A stretch of DNA of 64,000 nt from Pampus argenteus (GCA_036937835.1 CM072880.1:19488001-19552000), one strand, 5' to 3'; shown: positions 47,226 through 59,969, counted from the first letter of the stretch. A program made the numbers and translations. The notes: generated from the letters alone by a model not told the origin.

Positions 47226-48938
47226 TTCAAATCAAATTTTATTTATATAGCCCAAAATCACAAAATACATTTGTCTTAGAGGGCTTTACAATCTGTACAG
47301 GGAGTGACACCCTCTGTCCTTAGACCCTCGATTCGAGTGAGGAAAAACTTGCCCACCAAAAAACCTTTTAACAGGGAAAAAGGTGGAAGAAACCTCAGGA
47401 AGAGCCACAGAGGAGGGATCCCTCTCCCAGGACGGACAGACGTGCAATGATGTCACATGTACAGAACAAATCAACACACACATATTGTACACTCACAGTG
47501 AATAATAATGAATTACAATGGATGATAAGAATAGGTTACAATGAATGATGAATTATTACAGTAGCAGCAAATCATTACATAACTATAAACTGAAATGGGG
47601 ATATGGCAACAATGATGACGGCGACAACACATGCAGTAGACGCCACGCAGGACCACAGCAGCAGACACAGTCCACAAGAACCTGCTGGACGAGAGAGCAC
47701 AGAAACTCCGGGGATGTCACAATCCACTCTGGTCCCCTGCCTGATTCTCCCTCTTACCTGCACCCAGTAACTTTCCACCTGTCAGCCCCGCCTCTTCATC
47801 AGTCACCATGGTTTCTCCCGCCTCCCACACCTGCTCCTCATCAGTAATCAACCCTGTATTTAAGCTCCAACCTCCAGACACTCTTTGCCAGATTGTTCTT
47901 CGTGTCATGCAAGTCTTTCCAGCATTGTTTTCCGGACTGATCTCCCGTTGCCGACCCTGCCTGCCTTGGACCTGCTCGTCTGTCTCTGCCCTGGTAATTA
48001 CCTCAGCTTTTCGTCCTCGACCACGAGTTCTGCCTCATTGTTTCTGGTGTCTGTCTGCCTGTTTCCCTGGCTGTTTGGAGGTTTCCCCGGGCAGTCTGTC
48101 CCCCTGCTCCAGTTCGTTGCCACAGACTCTCCGATTGAACTCAGGACTTATTCCCTCTCTCTCACCTGCCATATCACCTGCTGTGAGTTCCTCAATAAAG
48201 ACTATTATTAAGTATCCCTTGCTGTTGTGCTGCATTTGGGTCCTACACTAGCTTGTTTCAGGGGAAGAAGTTTAATTAGTAACATAATAGATGGATAGAT
48301 GGATTAGATAGATGGAGAGAGAGAGAATGAAAGAGAGAGAGAGCGAGAGAGTATGTGAGTCCCCCAGCAGTCTAGTTCTATGGCAGCATAACTAAGGGAT
48401 GACCTGAGCCAGCCCTAATTATAAGCTTTATCAAACAGGAAAGTCTTAAGTCTACTCTTAAAGGTGTTGATCGTGTCTGCCTCCCGAACACAGGTGGTAG
48501 TTTATTCCACAGAAGAGGAGCTTGATAGCTGAAAGCTCTGGCTCCCAATCTACTTTTAGACACTATAGGAACCACAAGGAACCCACCATCCTGGGAGCGC
48601 AATGTTCTAGTGGGGTGGTAAGGTACTATGAGCTCTTTTAAATATGATGGTGCCTGACCATGAAGAGCTTTGTAAGTTAGCAGAAGAATTTTAAATTCTA
48701 TTCTAGATTTAACGGGTAGCCAGTGCAAGGAAGCCAAAATGGGAGAGATGTGATCTCTGATTTTGGTTCCTGTCAGAACACGTGCAGCAGCGTTCTGAAT
48801 CAGCTGCAAACTCTTAAGAGACTTATTAGAGCAGCCTGATAGCAAAGAGTTACAATAGTCCAGCCTAGAAGTAACAAATGCATGGACTAGTTTTTCTGCA
48901 TCCGCTTGAGAAATGATGCGTCTGATTTTGGCAATGTT
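47226..48938 (-). mobile_element. Family A LINE, left member of head-to-head pair 1
   Basis: The 3' UTR tail is at 47226 (AAATCAAATTTTATTTATAT). A solo LTR sits at 47715-48260, and the C-terminal ORF lies at 48378-48944. The 5' truncation at 48938 abuts the next copy with TT shared. Confidence 0.9.
47715..48260 (+). mobile_element. Complete solo LTR of the chromovirus family
   Basis: TGTCACAATCCACTCTGG...CTAGCTTGTTTCA, 546 bp, with GGGGA on both sides (47710-47714, 48261-48265). Confidence 0.93.
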
Positions 48939-50855
48939 CCTCAAAATACTGGTCGAGGTGGTGGCGATGGAGCCATATTTGACTCTAGTTTACTCATTAA
49001 TCCTAAACCTAAACTAAATTATAATTCATTTGAAAGTCTCGTTCTTAGCCTGACTCACCCATCCTGGAAAACATTACAGCCAATATTATTTGTTATATTA
49101 TATCGAGCTCCAGGTCCTTATTCTGAATTTCTATGTGAATTTGCAGAATTTGCATCAGGCTTGGTCGTTAAAACAGATAAAGTAATTATTGTAGGTGATT
49201 TTAATATTTATGTCGACAACCATAGTGATAGTCTTAGTACTGCATTTATCTCTTTGTTAGACTCAATTGGCTTCTGTCAGAGTGTAAACAAACCGACTCA
49301 TTGTCTGAACCACACTCTTGACCTTATACTCTCATATGGCATTGAAATTCATCATCTAATAGTCTTTCCACATAATCCTATTCTATCTGACCATTTTTTA
49401 ATAACCTTTGAGTTCATACTACTGGACTATAAACCTTTTTTCAGAAACTCCTACAGCAGATGTTTATCTGACAGTGCTGTAGCCAAATTTAAGGAAACGA
49501 TTACTATAGTATTAAATTCAATGCCATGTCTTAATGTTACAGAGGACTTAGCAGCTTCCTGTAGCCCCTCACACATAGATCAGCTCGTTAGTAATACTAC
49601 AGACACATTACAGACAACTCTTGACTCTATTGCACCTCTGAAAAAGAAGACAATAAAACAGAGGAGGTTAGCACCATGGTATAGCCAGCACACTCACAAA
49701 TTAAAGCAAGAGGCACGTAAATCTGAACGTAAATGGCGTGCCTCTAAACTGGAAGAATCTCGCCTAGCCTGGCAAGATAATCTTGCAATTTATAGGAAGG
49801 CTCTGCGTAATGCCAGAACAGCCTATTATTCCTCATTAATTGAGGAAAATAAGAACAACCCCGGGTTTCTCTTCAGCACTGTAACCAGGCTAACAGAGAA
49901 CCACAGCTCTATTGAGTCATCTATTCCTTTAGGCCTAACTAGTGATGACTTCATGAGCTTCTTTAATTTCTTAGACCCCATCCCAACCAAGCTGCTTAAA
50001 GATGTATTACCTTTAGTTAGCCCGTCCTTATTGAATATGATTAATCTGTCTTTATTATCAGGATATGTACCACAGTCCTTTAAAATAGCTGTAATTAAGC
50101 CTTTTCTTAAAAAACCAACTCTAGATCAAGAGGTTTTAGCCAACTACAGGCCAATATCAAACCTTTCAGTCATCTCTAAGGTACTTGAGAAAGCCGTAGC
50201 CAATCAGCTATGTGATTTTCTCCACACAAACAGCTTATTCGAGGAGTTTCAGTCAGGATTTAGAGTAAATCATAGCACAGAGACCACACTAGTTAAAGTT
50301 ACAAACAACCTCCTAATGGCATCAAACAAAGGACTCATCTCTGTACTTGTCCTATTAGATCTTAGTGCCGCATTTGACACCATTGACCATCAGATTCTCT
50401 TACAGAGACTGGAATATCAAATTGGCATTAAAGGAACCGCCCTAGGCTGGTTTAAGTCATATTTCCTAGACCGTTCTCAGTTTGTTCATGTTAATGATGA
50501 ATCCTCCATGCAAACCAAAGTTTCTCATGGAGTCCCACAAGGTTCTGTATTAGGGCCACTTCTTTTCAGTTTATATATGCTTCCTCTAGGGAACATTATT
50601 AGGAATCATTCAATTAACTTTCACTGTTATGCCGACGACACCCAATTATATTTATCGATCAAGCCTGATGAAACCAATCACTTGACTAAACTTCAAGCAT
50701 GCATTAAGGACATAAAAAATTGGATGACCCACAATTTTCTGATGCTAAATTCAGATAAAACTGAAGTTCTCGTAATAGGACCCAAACACCTTAGAAACTA
50801 TCATTCCAGAGATTTAGCCTTAGATGGGATCACCCTGGCTCCAGCTCCACCGTAA
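48939..50855 (+). pseudogene. Family A LINE endonuclease-RT frame, long but broken
   Basis: About 640 codons. Endonuclease part: ILFVILYRAPGPYSEFLCEF, VIIVGDFNIYVDNHSD and ILSDHFLITFEF. RT part: ANYRPISNLS, LLDLSAAFDTIDHQ, GVPQGSVLGPLLF and YADDTQLY. An in-frame deletion near 49968 removes part of the region before the RT fingers. One base lost near 50840 shifts the frame. The apparent ATG at 48906 lies in the inverted neighbour and is chance. Confidence 0.88.
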
Positions 50856-51072
50856 CAAATCTTGGAGTTGTTTTTGATCAGGATTTGTCCTTTAATGACT
50901 ATATAAAACAACTTTCGAGAACTGCATTCTTCCACTTACGTAACATTGCCAAAATCAGACGCATCATTTCTCAAGCGGATGCAGAAAAACTAGTCCATGC
51001 ATTTGTTACTTCTAGGCTGGACTATTGTAACTATGTAGCTATCAGGCTGCTCTAATAAAGTCTCTTAAGAGT

Positions 51073-51468
51073 TTGCAGCTGATTCAGAATGCTGCTGCAC
51101 GTGTTCTGACAGGAACCAAAATCAGAGATCACATCTCTCCCATTTTGGCTTCCTTGCACTGGCTACCCGTTAAATCTAGAATAGAATTTAAAATTCTTCT
51201 ATTAACTTACAAAGCTCTTCATGGTCAGGCACCATCATATCTAAAAGAGCTCATAGTACCTTACCACCCCACTAGAACACTGCGCTCCCAGGATGCTGGG
51301 TTCCTTGTGGTTCCTATAGTGTCTAAAAGTAGATTGGGAGCCAGAGCTTTCAGCTATCAAGCTCCTCTTCTGTGGAATAAACTACCACTCTGTGTTCGGG
51401 AGGCAGACACGATCAACACCTTTAAGAGTAGACTTAAGACTTTCCTTTTTGATAAAGCTTATAGTTAG
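51073..51468 (+). pseudogene. Family A LINE ORF2 C-terminal part
   Basis: IQNAAARVLTGTKIRDHISP to FKSRLKTFLFDKAYS, out of frame with the upstream RT after small changes at about 50840 and 51030. Confidence 0.85.
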
Positions 51469-52131
51469 GGCTGGCTCAGGTCATCCCTTAGTTATGCTGC
51501 CATAGAACTAGACTGCTGGGGGACTCACATACTCTCTCGTTCTCTCTTTCCTTATCTATCCATCTATCTAATCCATCTATCTATCTATCTATCTATCATG
51601 TTCCTAATTAAACTTCTTCCCCGGAGTTTCTGTGCTCTCTCGTCCAGCAGGTTCTTGTGGACTGTTTCTGCTGCTGTGATCCTGCGTGGCTTCTTTCTTC
51701 GTGTGTTGTCGCCGTCATCATTGTTGCCATATCCCCATTACAGTTTATAGTTAGTTAATGATTTGCTACTGTGCATCTGTATCTTTACCACTAGTTTCAC
51801 TGTTACTGTAATAATTCATCATTCATTGTCATTATTTATCACTATTGTTCATTGTTAGTGTACAATATGTGTGTGTTGATTTGTTCTGTACATGTGACAT
51901 CATTGCACATCTGTCCGTCCTGGAAGAGGGATCCCTCCTCTGTGGCTCTTCCTGAGGTTTCTTCCACCTTTTTCCCTGTTAAAAGGTTTTTTGGTGGGCA
52001 AGTTTTTCCTCACTCGAATCGAGGGTCTAAGGACAGAGGGTGTCACTCCCTGTACAGATTGTAAAGCCCTCTGAGACAAATGTATTTTGTGATTTTAGGC
52101 TATATAAATAAAATTTGATTTGATTTGATCT

Positions 52132-54150
52132 GATACCTGCAAACAGAGAACACATTCCCACACAAGAGACGGCTAAAGTTTGGCCTCATCTTGAGCACAT
52201 CGGAACACATTGTTAATTGGCTATAACTGTACTCAAGCTCTCGTTCCTAGACAGGTGGTGCCTGGTGAAGGAAATCAGCCATTCGGACTGAAGACAGATT
52301 TGGGCTGGAGCATAGAAGGCTATGGCAACCCCCGTCTTAATTATGGAGATGCAATAGGAGTAAGTCACCAAGTTGTTGTGAAAAAAGTCATTCCAGGTTG
52401 TCAGTTGGCTTCAGATGTCACAAGTGAAGTGCATTATGTCTGTAGAACACTGATCAAGGAGATAATCTCACCTGTAGATGTCATTAAGGCCCTGGAGTCC
52501 GACTTTGTAGAAAGAACACAAGCATCTCCCAAGAAGACCTCAGATTCCTGTCACAGATACAAGGGAGCATCAGGCTCATTGATGACGGTCACTATGAGAT
52601 GCTGTTACCTTTCAAGAAGTGAGAGACCTAACTTACCTAACAACAAGGTATGCGCCGTCCATCGTCTCAAATGCCTAGAAAGGAAGCTGAAAAGAAACAC
52701 ACAGTACTACAAGGACTACAAAACCTTCATGGATGACATCATAGTTAGCGGAGATGTCGAAAGGGTTCCTGAAGAAGACATGAACAAGACTCCTGCGTGG
52801 TACATTCCTCATCAGGGGGTGTATCATCCACAGAAGCCCGGAAAGATCCGTGTTGTCTTTGACTGTTCAGCAAACTTTCAGGAGACTTCTTTGAATGACC
52901 ACCTACTAACCGGTCCTGAGTTGACAAACAACTTGGTCGGAGTCCTTTGTCGTTTTCGCAGAGGTCCTGTGGCGTTAATGTGTGACATTGAGCGCATGTT
53001 TCACCAGTTCTATGTCAAGGCAGAAGACAGAGATTTCCTAAGTTTCCTTTGGTGGTAGGATAGAAATCTGGAAGCTCGACCATCCATCTACTGAATGAAA
53101 GTTCACCTGTTTGGTGCAGCTTCTTCCCCAGGCTGCGCCAACTTTGGACTAAGACATCTTGCTGATGAAGGACGGGGAAGATTCAGTGATGACACCATCC
53201 AGTTCATCAGAAGGAATTTTTACGTTGATGATGGACTAGCAAGTGTTGCATCTCAAAGCTAAGCCATCCAACTAGTGAAGGAATCAAGAGAACTCTGCAG
53301 CACAGGCAAACTTCGGCTGCATAACCTCAGACCTGACCTCAGATGATTCCAGTTCCGAGTAGTCGTCAAAGAGAACCCACTCACCCGAATAGGAGTCTTG
53401 TCCACAGTTGCCTCAATATTTGACCCACTCAGATTTGTGGCACCGTTCATTCTGGTCGGGAAAAGGATTGTTTAGCAGCTAAGTTGGGATGACATCTTAC
53501 CTGACGACCTGCGACCTCTGCGGGAATCATGGCTCCTAGACCTGAAAAACATGGCTGAGGTTAAGATCCAGAGGTGCTACATTCAACCAAGCTTCAAGGT
53601 TCTGCACTATAAGTTGCACTAGAGTGTTCGTATCTCAGAGCGATCAGTACATCAGGAGAAGTGCACTGCACTCTAGTCATGGGGAGGTCAAGAGTTGCTC
53701 CTATGAAGGTGACCACCATACCGAGGCTAGAGCTGTCAGCGGCACTAGTAGCAGTCAGAGTCAGTGACATGCTCAAAGGAGAACTTGAAGTGGAATGCAT
53801 GCATGAAGTCTTCTGGACAGATTCAAAGATTGTTCTGTGCTACATCGGTAACGAAGCCAAAAGATTCTATGTGTTCGTAGCTAATCGCGTGGAACGTATC
53901 AAACAAAGCACAGAGTCTGCACAGGTCTCTCAGCTGACCAGCTGTCAACATCTAACTGGTTCACAGGCCCAGACCTGCTTTGGAAGAAAGAGTTACCAAC
54001 TGAAGATGTCAAGGTGGGAGAGATCCCAAGTAGTGATCCAGAGCTCAAGAAGGTCCAAGTTCATGACACACAGACAAGGGAGGTGAGGTCACTGTTGGAT
54101 CGCCTACATAAGTTGTCTGATTGGTCAAGATTGGTACACGCATTTGGGTC
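52132..54150 (+). pseudogene. BEL/Pao retrotransposon pol relic
   Basis: The frame 52210-53058 has PFGLKTDLGWSIEGYGNP, then YIPHQGVYHPQKPGKIRVVF, LLTGPELTNNLVGVLCRFR and MCDIERMFHQF, typical Pao RT. FYVDDGLAS (catalytic YVDD) is at about 53219 in a shifted frame. RNase H follows at 53661-54086 (IPRLELSAALVAVRVSDML, VFWTDSKIVLCYI). Integrase and LTRs are absent, and stops are frequent. Confidence 0.87.
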
Positions 54151-54489
54151 TCCTGTTCCGTATTCTGACGTAATGGACCCCAAAGCAAAAACAGTGTGTT
54201 CTGGATTTGCACGTTTAAAAGTTTGTGTAAGTATACTTTTAAGTGTCCTGTACACTTATGACTACATTACATCTTCTAGCAGCTGCTTTTGTCTAAAGCT
54301 CCATACAAATGAGGTACATTTCAAGCTATTGTAGATCAAGTAAAAAACATGACGGATGACATGATGGAAGTGGTTGTTTTTGTAGAGCTTCACAAGCCAG
54401 CGCACAGTAGACTTACATAGACCCACTAACTCCACTGCAGAGCCATCCCTGGATCACACATGCACACACACACACAGCAAGAGAGCAAA

Positions 54490-54528
<39 letters not shown>

Positions 54529-55970
54529 ATTGTGGAATGTGCATAGCAGGCTATACTATTCTGTCAAATTTCAATTAATCACCGATACCCAACAGTCTCC
54601 TGACAAACTAATATTCACCTCCGGCTGACAGGAATCTGAGAATAATGAAATGTCTGTCTTGGTATTGCATTTTATTAAATTAAATGTGTTTAAAACCTTT
54701 TAGTCTCAATGTGAAACATAAAGTGAATAATTTATTACTTGAAGGCAGCAGTTTCAAAAACTAATGAATCATAAAAAAGAAAAAAAAAGCCTCAAGTACA
54801 TCTGTATTCTTTATGCAATTTCTGACATCTCTATAATCTTTTAAAATAGTACTTACAGAAATATCTGTCCTCAGGAGAGTTTTTATACTGTGACTTTATC
54901 CACATTTATCTTTATCTATTTTAATTTGTCAGATCTAGTAATGTGTTCTGTTGTAGCAACTCAACTGTTACAGTCACCCAGAGTAGATGGAATATTCAGA
55001 ATGGACCAGCACAAACAGGAGAAAATACACTTCTCACACACATTGTGTAAATAGACCATTACCACTGAGAGTTTCACAGCAGTGAACTGTACAGTCAGCA
55101 GTTTAGTCTTTCTTCCTGCAGCAAAATGAAAAATATCTATGCTAATATGTTTAATGATGGCTAATTGTATATAGTGATCAAAACATAGATTGTCATCAAA
55201 GAGATTTCCACAGTGAAATTTGATGTTGGACAACAGAGAGTGTGATACTTAATACTGGTTTCAAGTTTTACAGGTATGCAACTTGATCACTCAGAATGTC
55301 AGGCAAACGAGGTAGAACTAACAATCTTGACAGACAACAAGGTTTTTCATAGCAACCCCCTCTCCCCCACCTATTCAGGATGAAAAGAATGATGGCAGTT
55401 GAAGCTGGAAATGTACCTGGGTGTTGCCGGGGCTCCTTTGTTGTGGGCCCTCTCATTCTCACCCATTTTGTCCACCGTTGAAGCGATTTCCTCCAAAGAC
55501 AAAGCCAGTGCTCTGCAGCCTCTACATTGAACAATGGTGGGAGGGAGGAGATGGGTCACACAGTCAACAAAATCGAAAATAGTATTACCCATCCCCACTC
55601 ATTAACTGAGTGAGTGAGTGAAAGTACAGGCCATAGCAGAGGCTTCACATCTAAAAACCTAATGGAACTACACAAATACAAATCTTAATTAAACCTGACA
55701 AAGTTTAACAGCCACGCATCACACTACTAGCCAACTCAATTGTTTAATTGGCCAATGGTGCGTGCCAAAATTCTCAAATGCCTGTAAGGGGAAAGGGCTA
55801 CACTGTGTGCCAGAGAACAAGAACATAATTTATGACAATGATGATAAAAAATGATTGAAACATTATTTATTTATTTTTACTTTTTTGCTAGATTTACTAG
55901 CCCGACCACTAACACTATACACTATAGACTATACACTACAGCTACAGTCAGGTCAAAGAACTGTAACTAT
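54151..55970. other. No gene recognised; (AT)n run inside
   Basis: Contains (AT)n at 54494-54522. A minus-strand stretch at about 55440-55530 (CRALALSLEEIASTVDKM, followed by GGTGAG and preceded by CAATGTAG) could be an unassigned exon. Confidence 0.35.
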
Positions 55971-55974
55971 AAAA

Positions 55975-56345
55975 GAACTATCACTATCAATGAAGCAAGC
56001 CATCATTAGGCTGAGAAATCAAAACAAACCCATCAGAGAGAGAGCAAAAACATTAGGTGTGGCCAAATCAACTGTTTGAAACATTGTTAAAAAGAAAGAA
56101 AGCAGCGGTGAGCCAGAAAGACCCTTAAGACAATGGAAAACAACTGTGGTGGATGACAGAAGAATTATTTCCCTGGTGAAGAAAACACCATTCACAACAG
56201 TTGGCCAGATCAAGAACACTCTCCAGGAGGTGTGTGTGTGTGTGTGTGTGTATGTGTGCGTGTGTGTGTGTGTGTGTGTGTCAAAGTCAACAATGAAGAG
56301 AAGACTTCACCAGAGTGATACCACAAGATGTAAACTATTGGTGAG
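55975..56345 (+). pseudogene. Tc1-like transposase N-terminal relic
   Basis: MKQAIIRLRNQNKPIRERAK then TLGVAKSTV, stop, NIVKKKES, TTVVDDRRIISLVKKTPFTT and IKNTLQEV are the two helix-turn-helix domains of Tc1 transposases. A (TG)n run at 56231-56281 interrupts the coding region before SKSTMKRRLHQS. The DDE part is missing. Confidence 0.85.
56231..56281 (+). repeat. (TG)n array inside the Tc1 relic
   Basis: Imperfect TG repeat between the motifs LQEV and SKSTMKRR. Confidence 0.95.
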
Positions 56346-56411
56346 TTTAGGTTCCTAATCAGTGAAGCCATGTCAAAAAACTGTGTGGCTCCGCTCAATG
56401 ACGCTGATCTG

Positions 56412-56742
56412 AATTACAGGCCGATATCAAAACTTTAATTCCTCTCTAAGGTACTTGAGAAAGCCTTAGCCAATCAGCTATGTGATTTTCTCCATACAAA
56501 CAGTTTATTTGAGGAGTTTTAGGAGGAGTCAGGATTTAGAGTAAATCATAGCACAGAGACCGCACTAGTCAAAGTTACAAACGACCTCCTAATGGCATCG
56601 GACAAAGGACTCATCTCTGTACTTGTCCTATTAGAACTTAGTGCCGCATTTGACACCATTGACCATCAGATTCTCTTACAGAGACTGGAATATCAAACTG
56701 CCATAAAAGGAACCGCCCTAGGCTGGTTTAAATCATATTTCT
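56412..56742 (+). mobile_element. Family A LINE RT fragment, left of family C
   Basis: From ATTACAGGCCGATATCAA to GGCTGGTTTAAATCATATTT, covering RT fingers and motif A. It continues at 59923-59968 beyond family C. Confidence 0.88.
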
Positions 56743-56909
56743 TAATAATAATAATACATTTTATTTGAAGGCGCCTTTCTGACACTCAAGGTCACCGTAC
56801 ACATCACATTTAAAAACAGCATAAAACATTTAAAACACATAAAAACAACATCAATAAAATCAAAATCAATAAAAACAAGGAAGGAGAAAATGTGCATGCA
56901 GAGATGATG

Positions 56910-58049
56910 TCATGGTGGATAGGCGGTTGTGAACAGGTATGTTTTAAGTTGGGATTTGAAGAGGGTGAAAGAGTCCGTGTTTCTGAGTGTGGGTGGTAAT
57001 GAGTTCCAGAGTCGGGGAGCATAGCGGCTGAATGCTCTACTCCCCATGGTGGTGAGGCGGGCGGAGGGAACAGATAGGTGTATGGATGAAGAGGATCTGA
57101 GGGCACGGGAGGGTGTTTGAATGTGAATGAGATCTGACAGATACGGAGGGGCGAGGTTGTGGATGGCCTTAAATGTAAGTAGTAGAACTTTAAATTGTAT
57201 GCGCAACTGAACCGGGAGCCAGTGGAGCTGTTGGAGGACAGGAGTGATGTGGTGGATGGAGGGGGTCCGGGTTATGATGCGGGCAGCTGAATTCTGGACC
57301 AGTTGAAGTTTATGGAGGGTTTTTTGAGGGAGGCCGAAGAGGAGAGAGTTACAGTAATTTAGGCAGGAAGTGACGAGACTGTGAACAAGGATGGCGGCAG
57401 TGTGGGGGGTGAGTGAGGGGCGGAGTCGATTAATGTTTCGTAGATGGAAGTATGCAGTCCTGGTAATGTTATTGATGTGTGATTGGAAAGATAGTGTGCT
57501 GTCCAGGATGACACCCAGGCTCTTAACTTGGGGGGAGTTGTCAATTGTGAATGATAAGCTGTCAGTTTTGGATATGGTGGATTTGGTACCAATGAGGAGA
57601 ACCTCGGTTTTATTGCTGTTTAGTTTCAGGAAGTTTTGGGTGAACCAGTTTTTTATTTCGGTGATGCAGTCAGTAAGGGAGGTGGGTGGGAGAGAGGAGG
57701 AGGGTTTGGTGGTGAGATAGAGCTGGGTGTCATCGGCATAGCAATGGAAATAGATGTTATATTTGCGGAAGATATTGCCAATGGGAAGGAGGTAAATGAT
57801 GAAAAGTAGAGGCCCCAGGACAGAGCCCTGGGGGACACCAGAGGTAACAGGGGAGGGGGTGGATTTGAGGGACTTAATTTGAATGAATTGAGTGCGGCCA
57901 GAGAGATATGATGTGAACCAGGTAAGAGTGGTGTGAGTAATGCCGATGGTGGATAGTCGGTGGAGGAGGGTGGTGTGACAGATGGTATCAAAAGCTGCTG
58001 ACAGGTCGAGGAGGATGAGGATGGTGAGGAGTCCAGAATCAGCTGCCAT
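56910..58049 (-). pseudogene. Family C LINE RT core and C-terminal part
   Basis: 379-codon frame. LLDLSAAFDTICHTTLLHRL, SGVPQGSVLGPLLFIIYLLP and YADDTQLYLTT are intact RT motifs A-C. SCLNYCNSLLFGLPQKTLHK, QNSAARIITRTPSIHHITPV and LHWLPVQLRIQFKVLLL follow. Cut from the N-terminal part by a frameshift. Confidence 0.88.
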
Positions 58050-58203
58050 GAGAAGGTCATTGGTGATTTTGAGAAGTGCAGTTTTTGTGCTGTGGAGTGG
58101 GCGGAAACCAGACTGGAACTGTTCATACAGGTTATTGGAGGATAGGTGTGAATGGAGTTGGGTGGCGACTGTTTTTTCTAGGATTTTTGAAATGAAAGGT
58201 AGA

Positions 58204-58569
58204 TTAGATATGGGGCGGAAGTTGTTGAAATCGGAGGGGTCGGCACCAGGTTTTTTTTAGAATTGGGGTAATGGTAGCTGTTTTGAGGGATGTTGGAACA
58301 GTTCCAGTGGTGAGAGATGAGTGAATGATGGCAGAGATGAGGGGGACCAGGGAGGGGGAGCAGGCTTTTACAAGTTGTGTGGGGAGGGGGTCCAGTTGGC
58401 AGGTGGATGGTTTGGATTGCTTGATGAGTTCTGCGATCTCAGAGAGGGAGGGGAGATGAAAGGTGGGGAATGGGTGTGTGGGTGGGTGCCAGTCAGTTGA
58501 GATTTTGAGGTGAGGGATTGATCCAAGCTGCTGGTGGATATTTTTGATCTTTTCAGTGAAAAATGACAT
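58204..58569 (-). pseudogene. Family C LINE RT N-terminal part
   Basis: MSFFTEKIKNIHQQLGSIPH, then KPSTCQLDPLPTQLVKACSP and TVPTSLKTATITPILKK. A T-run frameshift at about 58251 separates it from the RT core. Confidence 0.82.
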
Positions 58570-59914
58570 GATGGAGTTGCAGAAGGTGGTTGTGTAGCAG
58601 TGAGAGGGGAGAGAGTCTTGGGGTTGGGTGATGTTGTTGAGGAGGGGTGAACCAGGGGGCGGAGACAGTGAAAGAAACAGTTCTGGTTTTTAACGGGGCG
58701 AGGGTATTAAGGATATTGAGAAGTCCAGTGTTGTAGTGAGAAACCAGATCATCAGGGGTGAATAGATTTTGGATGTCAGGGAGGCAGGAGGAGTTGATGC
58801 AAGCGGTGAGAGTGGCAGGGTTAATGTTTTTTATATTCCGGAGTGAAATGAGGCGTGGTTGTTTGGAGATGGAGAGAGTGAGTTTCACTGTAAATGAAAT
58901 GAGGAAGTGGTCAGTTATGGGGAGTTCATTGGCTGTGAGATCAGAGGGAGTGACACCAGAGCAGCAGATTAAATCCAGAATATGTCCTTTGGAGTGTGTG
59001 GGGAAGGTGATGTGTTGCTGACAGCCAAAACTTTCTAAACAGGAAGTGAAGTCTTTGGTGAGAGGCAGATTGATATTGTCCATGTGAATATTAAAATCAC
59101 CCAATATTATTATGTTTGGTGAGAGGGATGATAAATGAGTGAGAAAGGCAGCAAAGTCATTTAAAAATTCACTGTTCTGTTTGGGGGGACGGTAGACAGT
59201 GGCGATTACATTTAGAACGGGTCCTGACAGCCCGCACACAGTGAACTCGAACGAGCTGAAGGCAGGTACAGACACCGGTGAGACTGAGAAGGTCCCGCGG
59301 TGAATTACCGCAAGACCTCCCCCCCGGCCGGAGGCGCGAGGTTGTGAAATGTAAACAAACCCAGCTGGAGTGGATTCATTGAGCTGGGTGAAGTCTTTGG
59401 GCTGTTGCCATGTTTCGGTTAAACAGAGAAAGTCCAGTTTATTGTCCGTGATGATGTCCTGGATGAGTTGTCCCTTGTTAGTTAGTGAGCGGATGTTGAG
59501 AAGAGCGAAGTTGAGTGCGGAGCTGTCGGAGCAGGTGGAGGTGCTAGCGGACCGGGCTAGGTGGGCTAACACACTGTGGTTGACAGACCTGGTGGTGGAG
59601 CGTGAATGGTGACGAGAGGTGGACCAGATGGATCTTATCGCTGTTGAGTTGTTATGGTGGAAATGCCGGCGGGACCCTCGGTGGATGTATCTCCGGCGAG
59701 GCTGGAAGGCGATGTCCAGATGGAGATGGAGAGCCTCCGGTGCAGGTCCAGGCTGGCAGCAGCGCAGTCGGAGCAGGTCAGTGGCAGAGTACTGTAGTAA
59801 ACCCATCACTGGCAGGTGGTCGGGCATCAGAAGTAACCAGATACATTGTGAGCAACAGCGGCGAGCAGCGGCAGCAAGATTGCGCCAGTGTTCACTCCGC
59901 CAGCCAGCGTTCAC
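58553..59914 (-). pseudogene. Family C LINE endonuclease frame
   Basis: 453-codon frame. The APE-like endonuclease shows ALLNIRSLTNKGQLIQDII, LDFLCLTETWQQP, GRGGGLAVIHRG, IIILGDFNIHMDN and PITDHFLISFTVK, covering the expected N, E, D/N and DH residues. It shifts frame after TVSFTVSAPW into the linker to RT. Confidence 0.85.
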
Positions 59915-59922
59915 TGGCTGGC
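59899..59922. repeat. 9-bp fold-back at the family C 5' junction
   Basis: GCCAGCCAG, loop CGTTCA, CTGGCTGGC, then family A sequence resumes at GACCGATCTCAG. Confidence 0.85.
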
Positions 59923-59968
59923 GACCGATCTCAGTTTTTTCATGTTAATGATGAATCCTCAATGCAAA
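59923..59968 (+). mobile_element. Family A LINE short continuation
   Basis: ACCGATCTCAGTTTTTTCAT then GTTAATGATGAATCCTC continues the RT of 56412-56742. Confidence 0.85.
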
Positions 59969-59969
59969 T

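Larger units (their letters stand above)
48937..52131 (+). mobile_element. Family A LINE, right member of head-to-head pair 1
   Basis: 5'-truncated in the endonuclease. Long ORF2, then a frameshifted C-terminal part, 3' UTR and tail TTGATTTGATTTGATCTGAT. Confidence 0.92.
56743..59922 (-). mobile_element. L2-like LINE family C, nearly complete ORF2
   Basis: The 3' end lies at the left with an (ATT)n-type tail (AATAATAATAATACATTTTA). About 3.2 kb with endonuclease and RT in three frames. Inserted in a family A copy with a few host bases lost instead of a clear duplication. A 9-bp fold-back marks its 5' junction. Confidence 0.88.

Noticed and set aside
48906..48938. ATG at 48906 as the start of the long LINE frame
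   Set aside because: These bases are the inverted neighbour LINE; the frame is a fusion across the junction.
55268..55598. Minus-strand frames with CRALALSLEEIASTVDKM
   Set aside because: Could be an exon of an unknown gene, but no family was recognised and no partner exons were found, so it is only mentioned in the gap entry.
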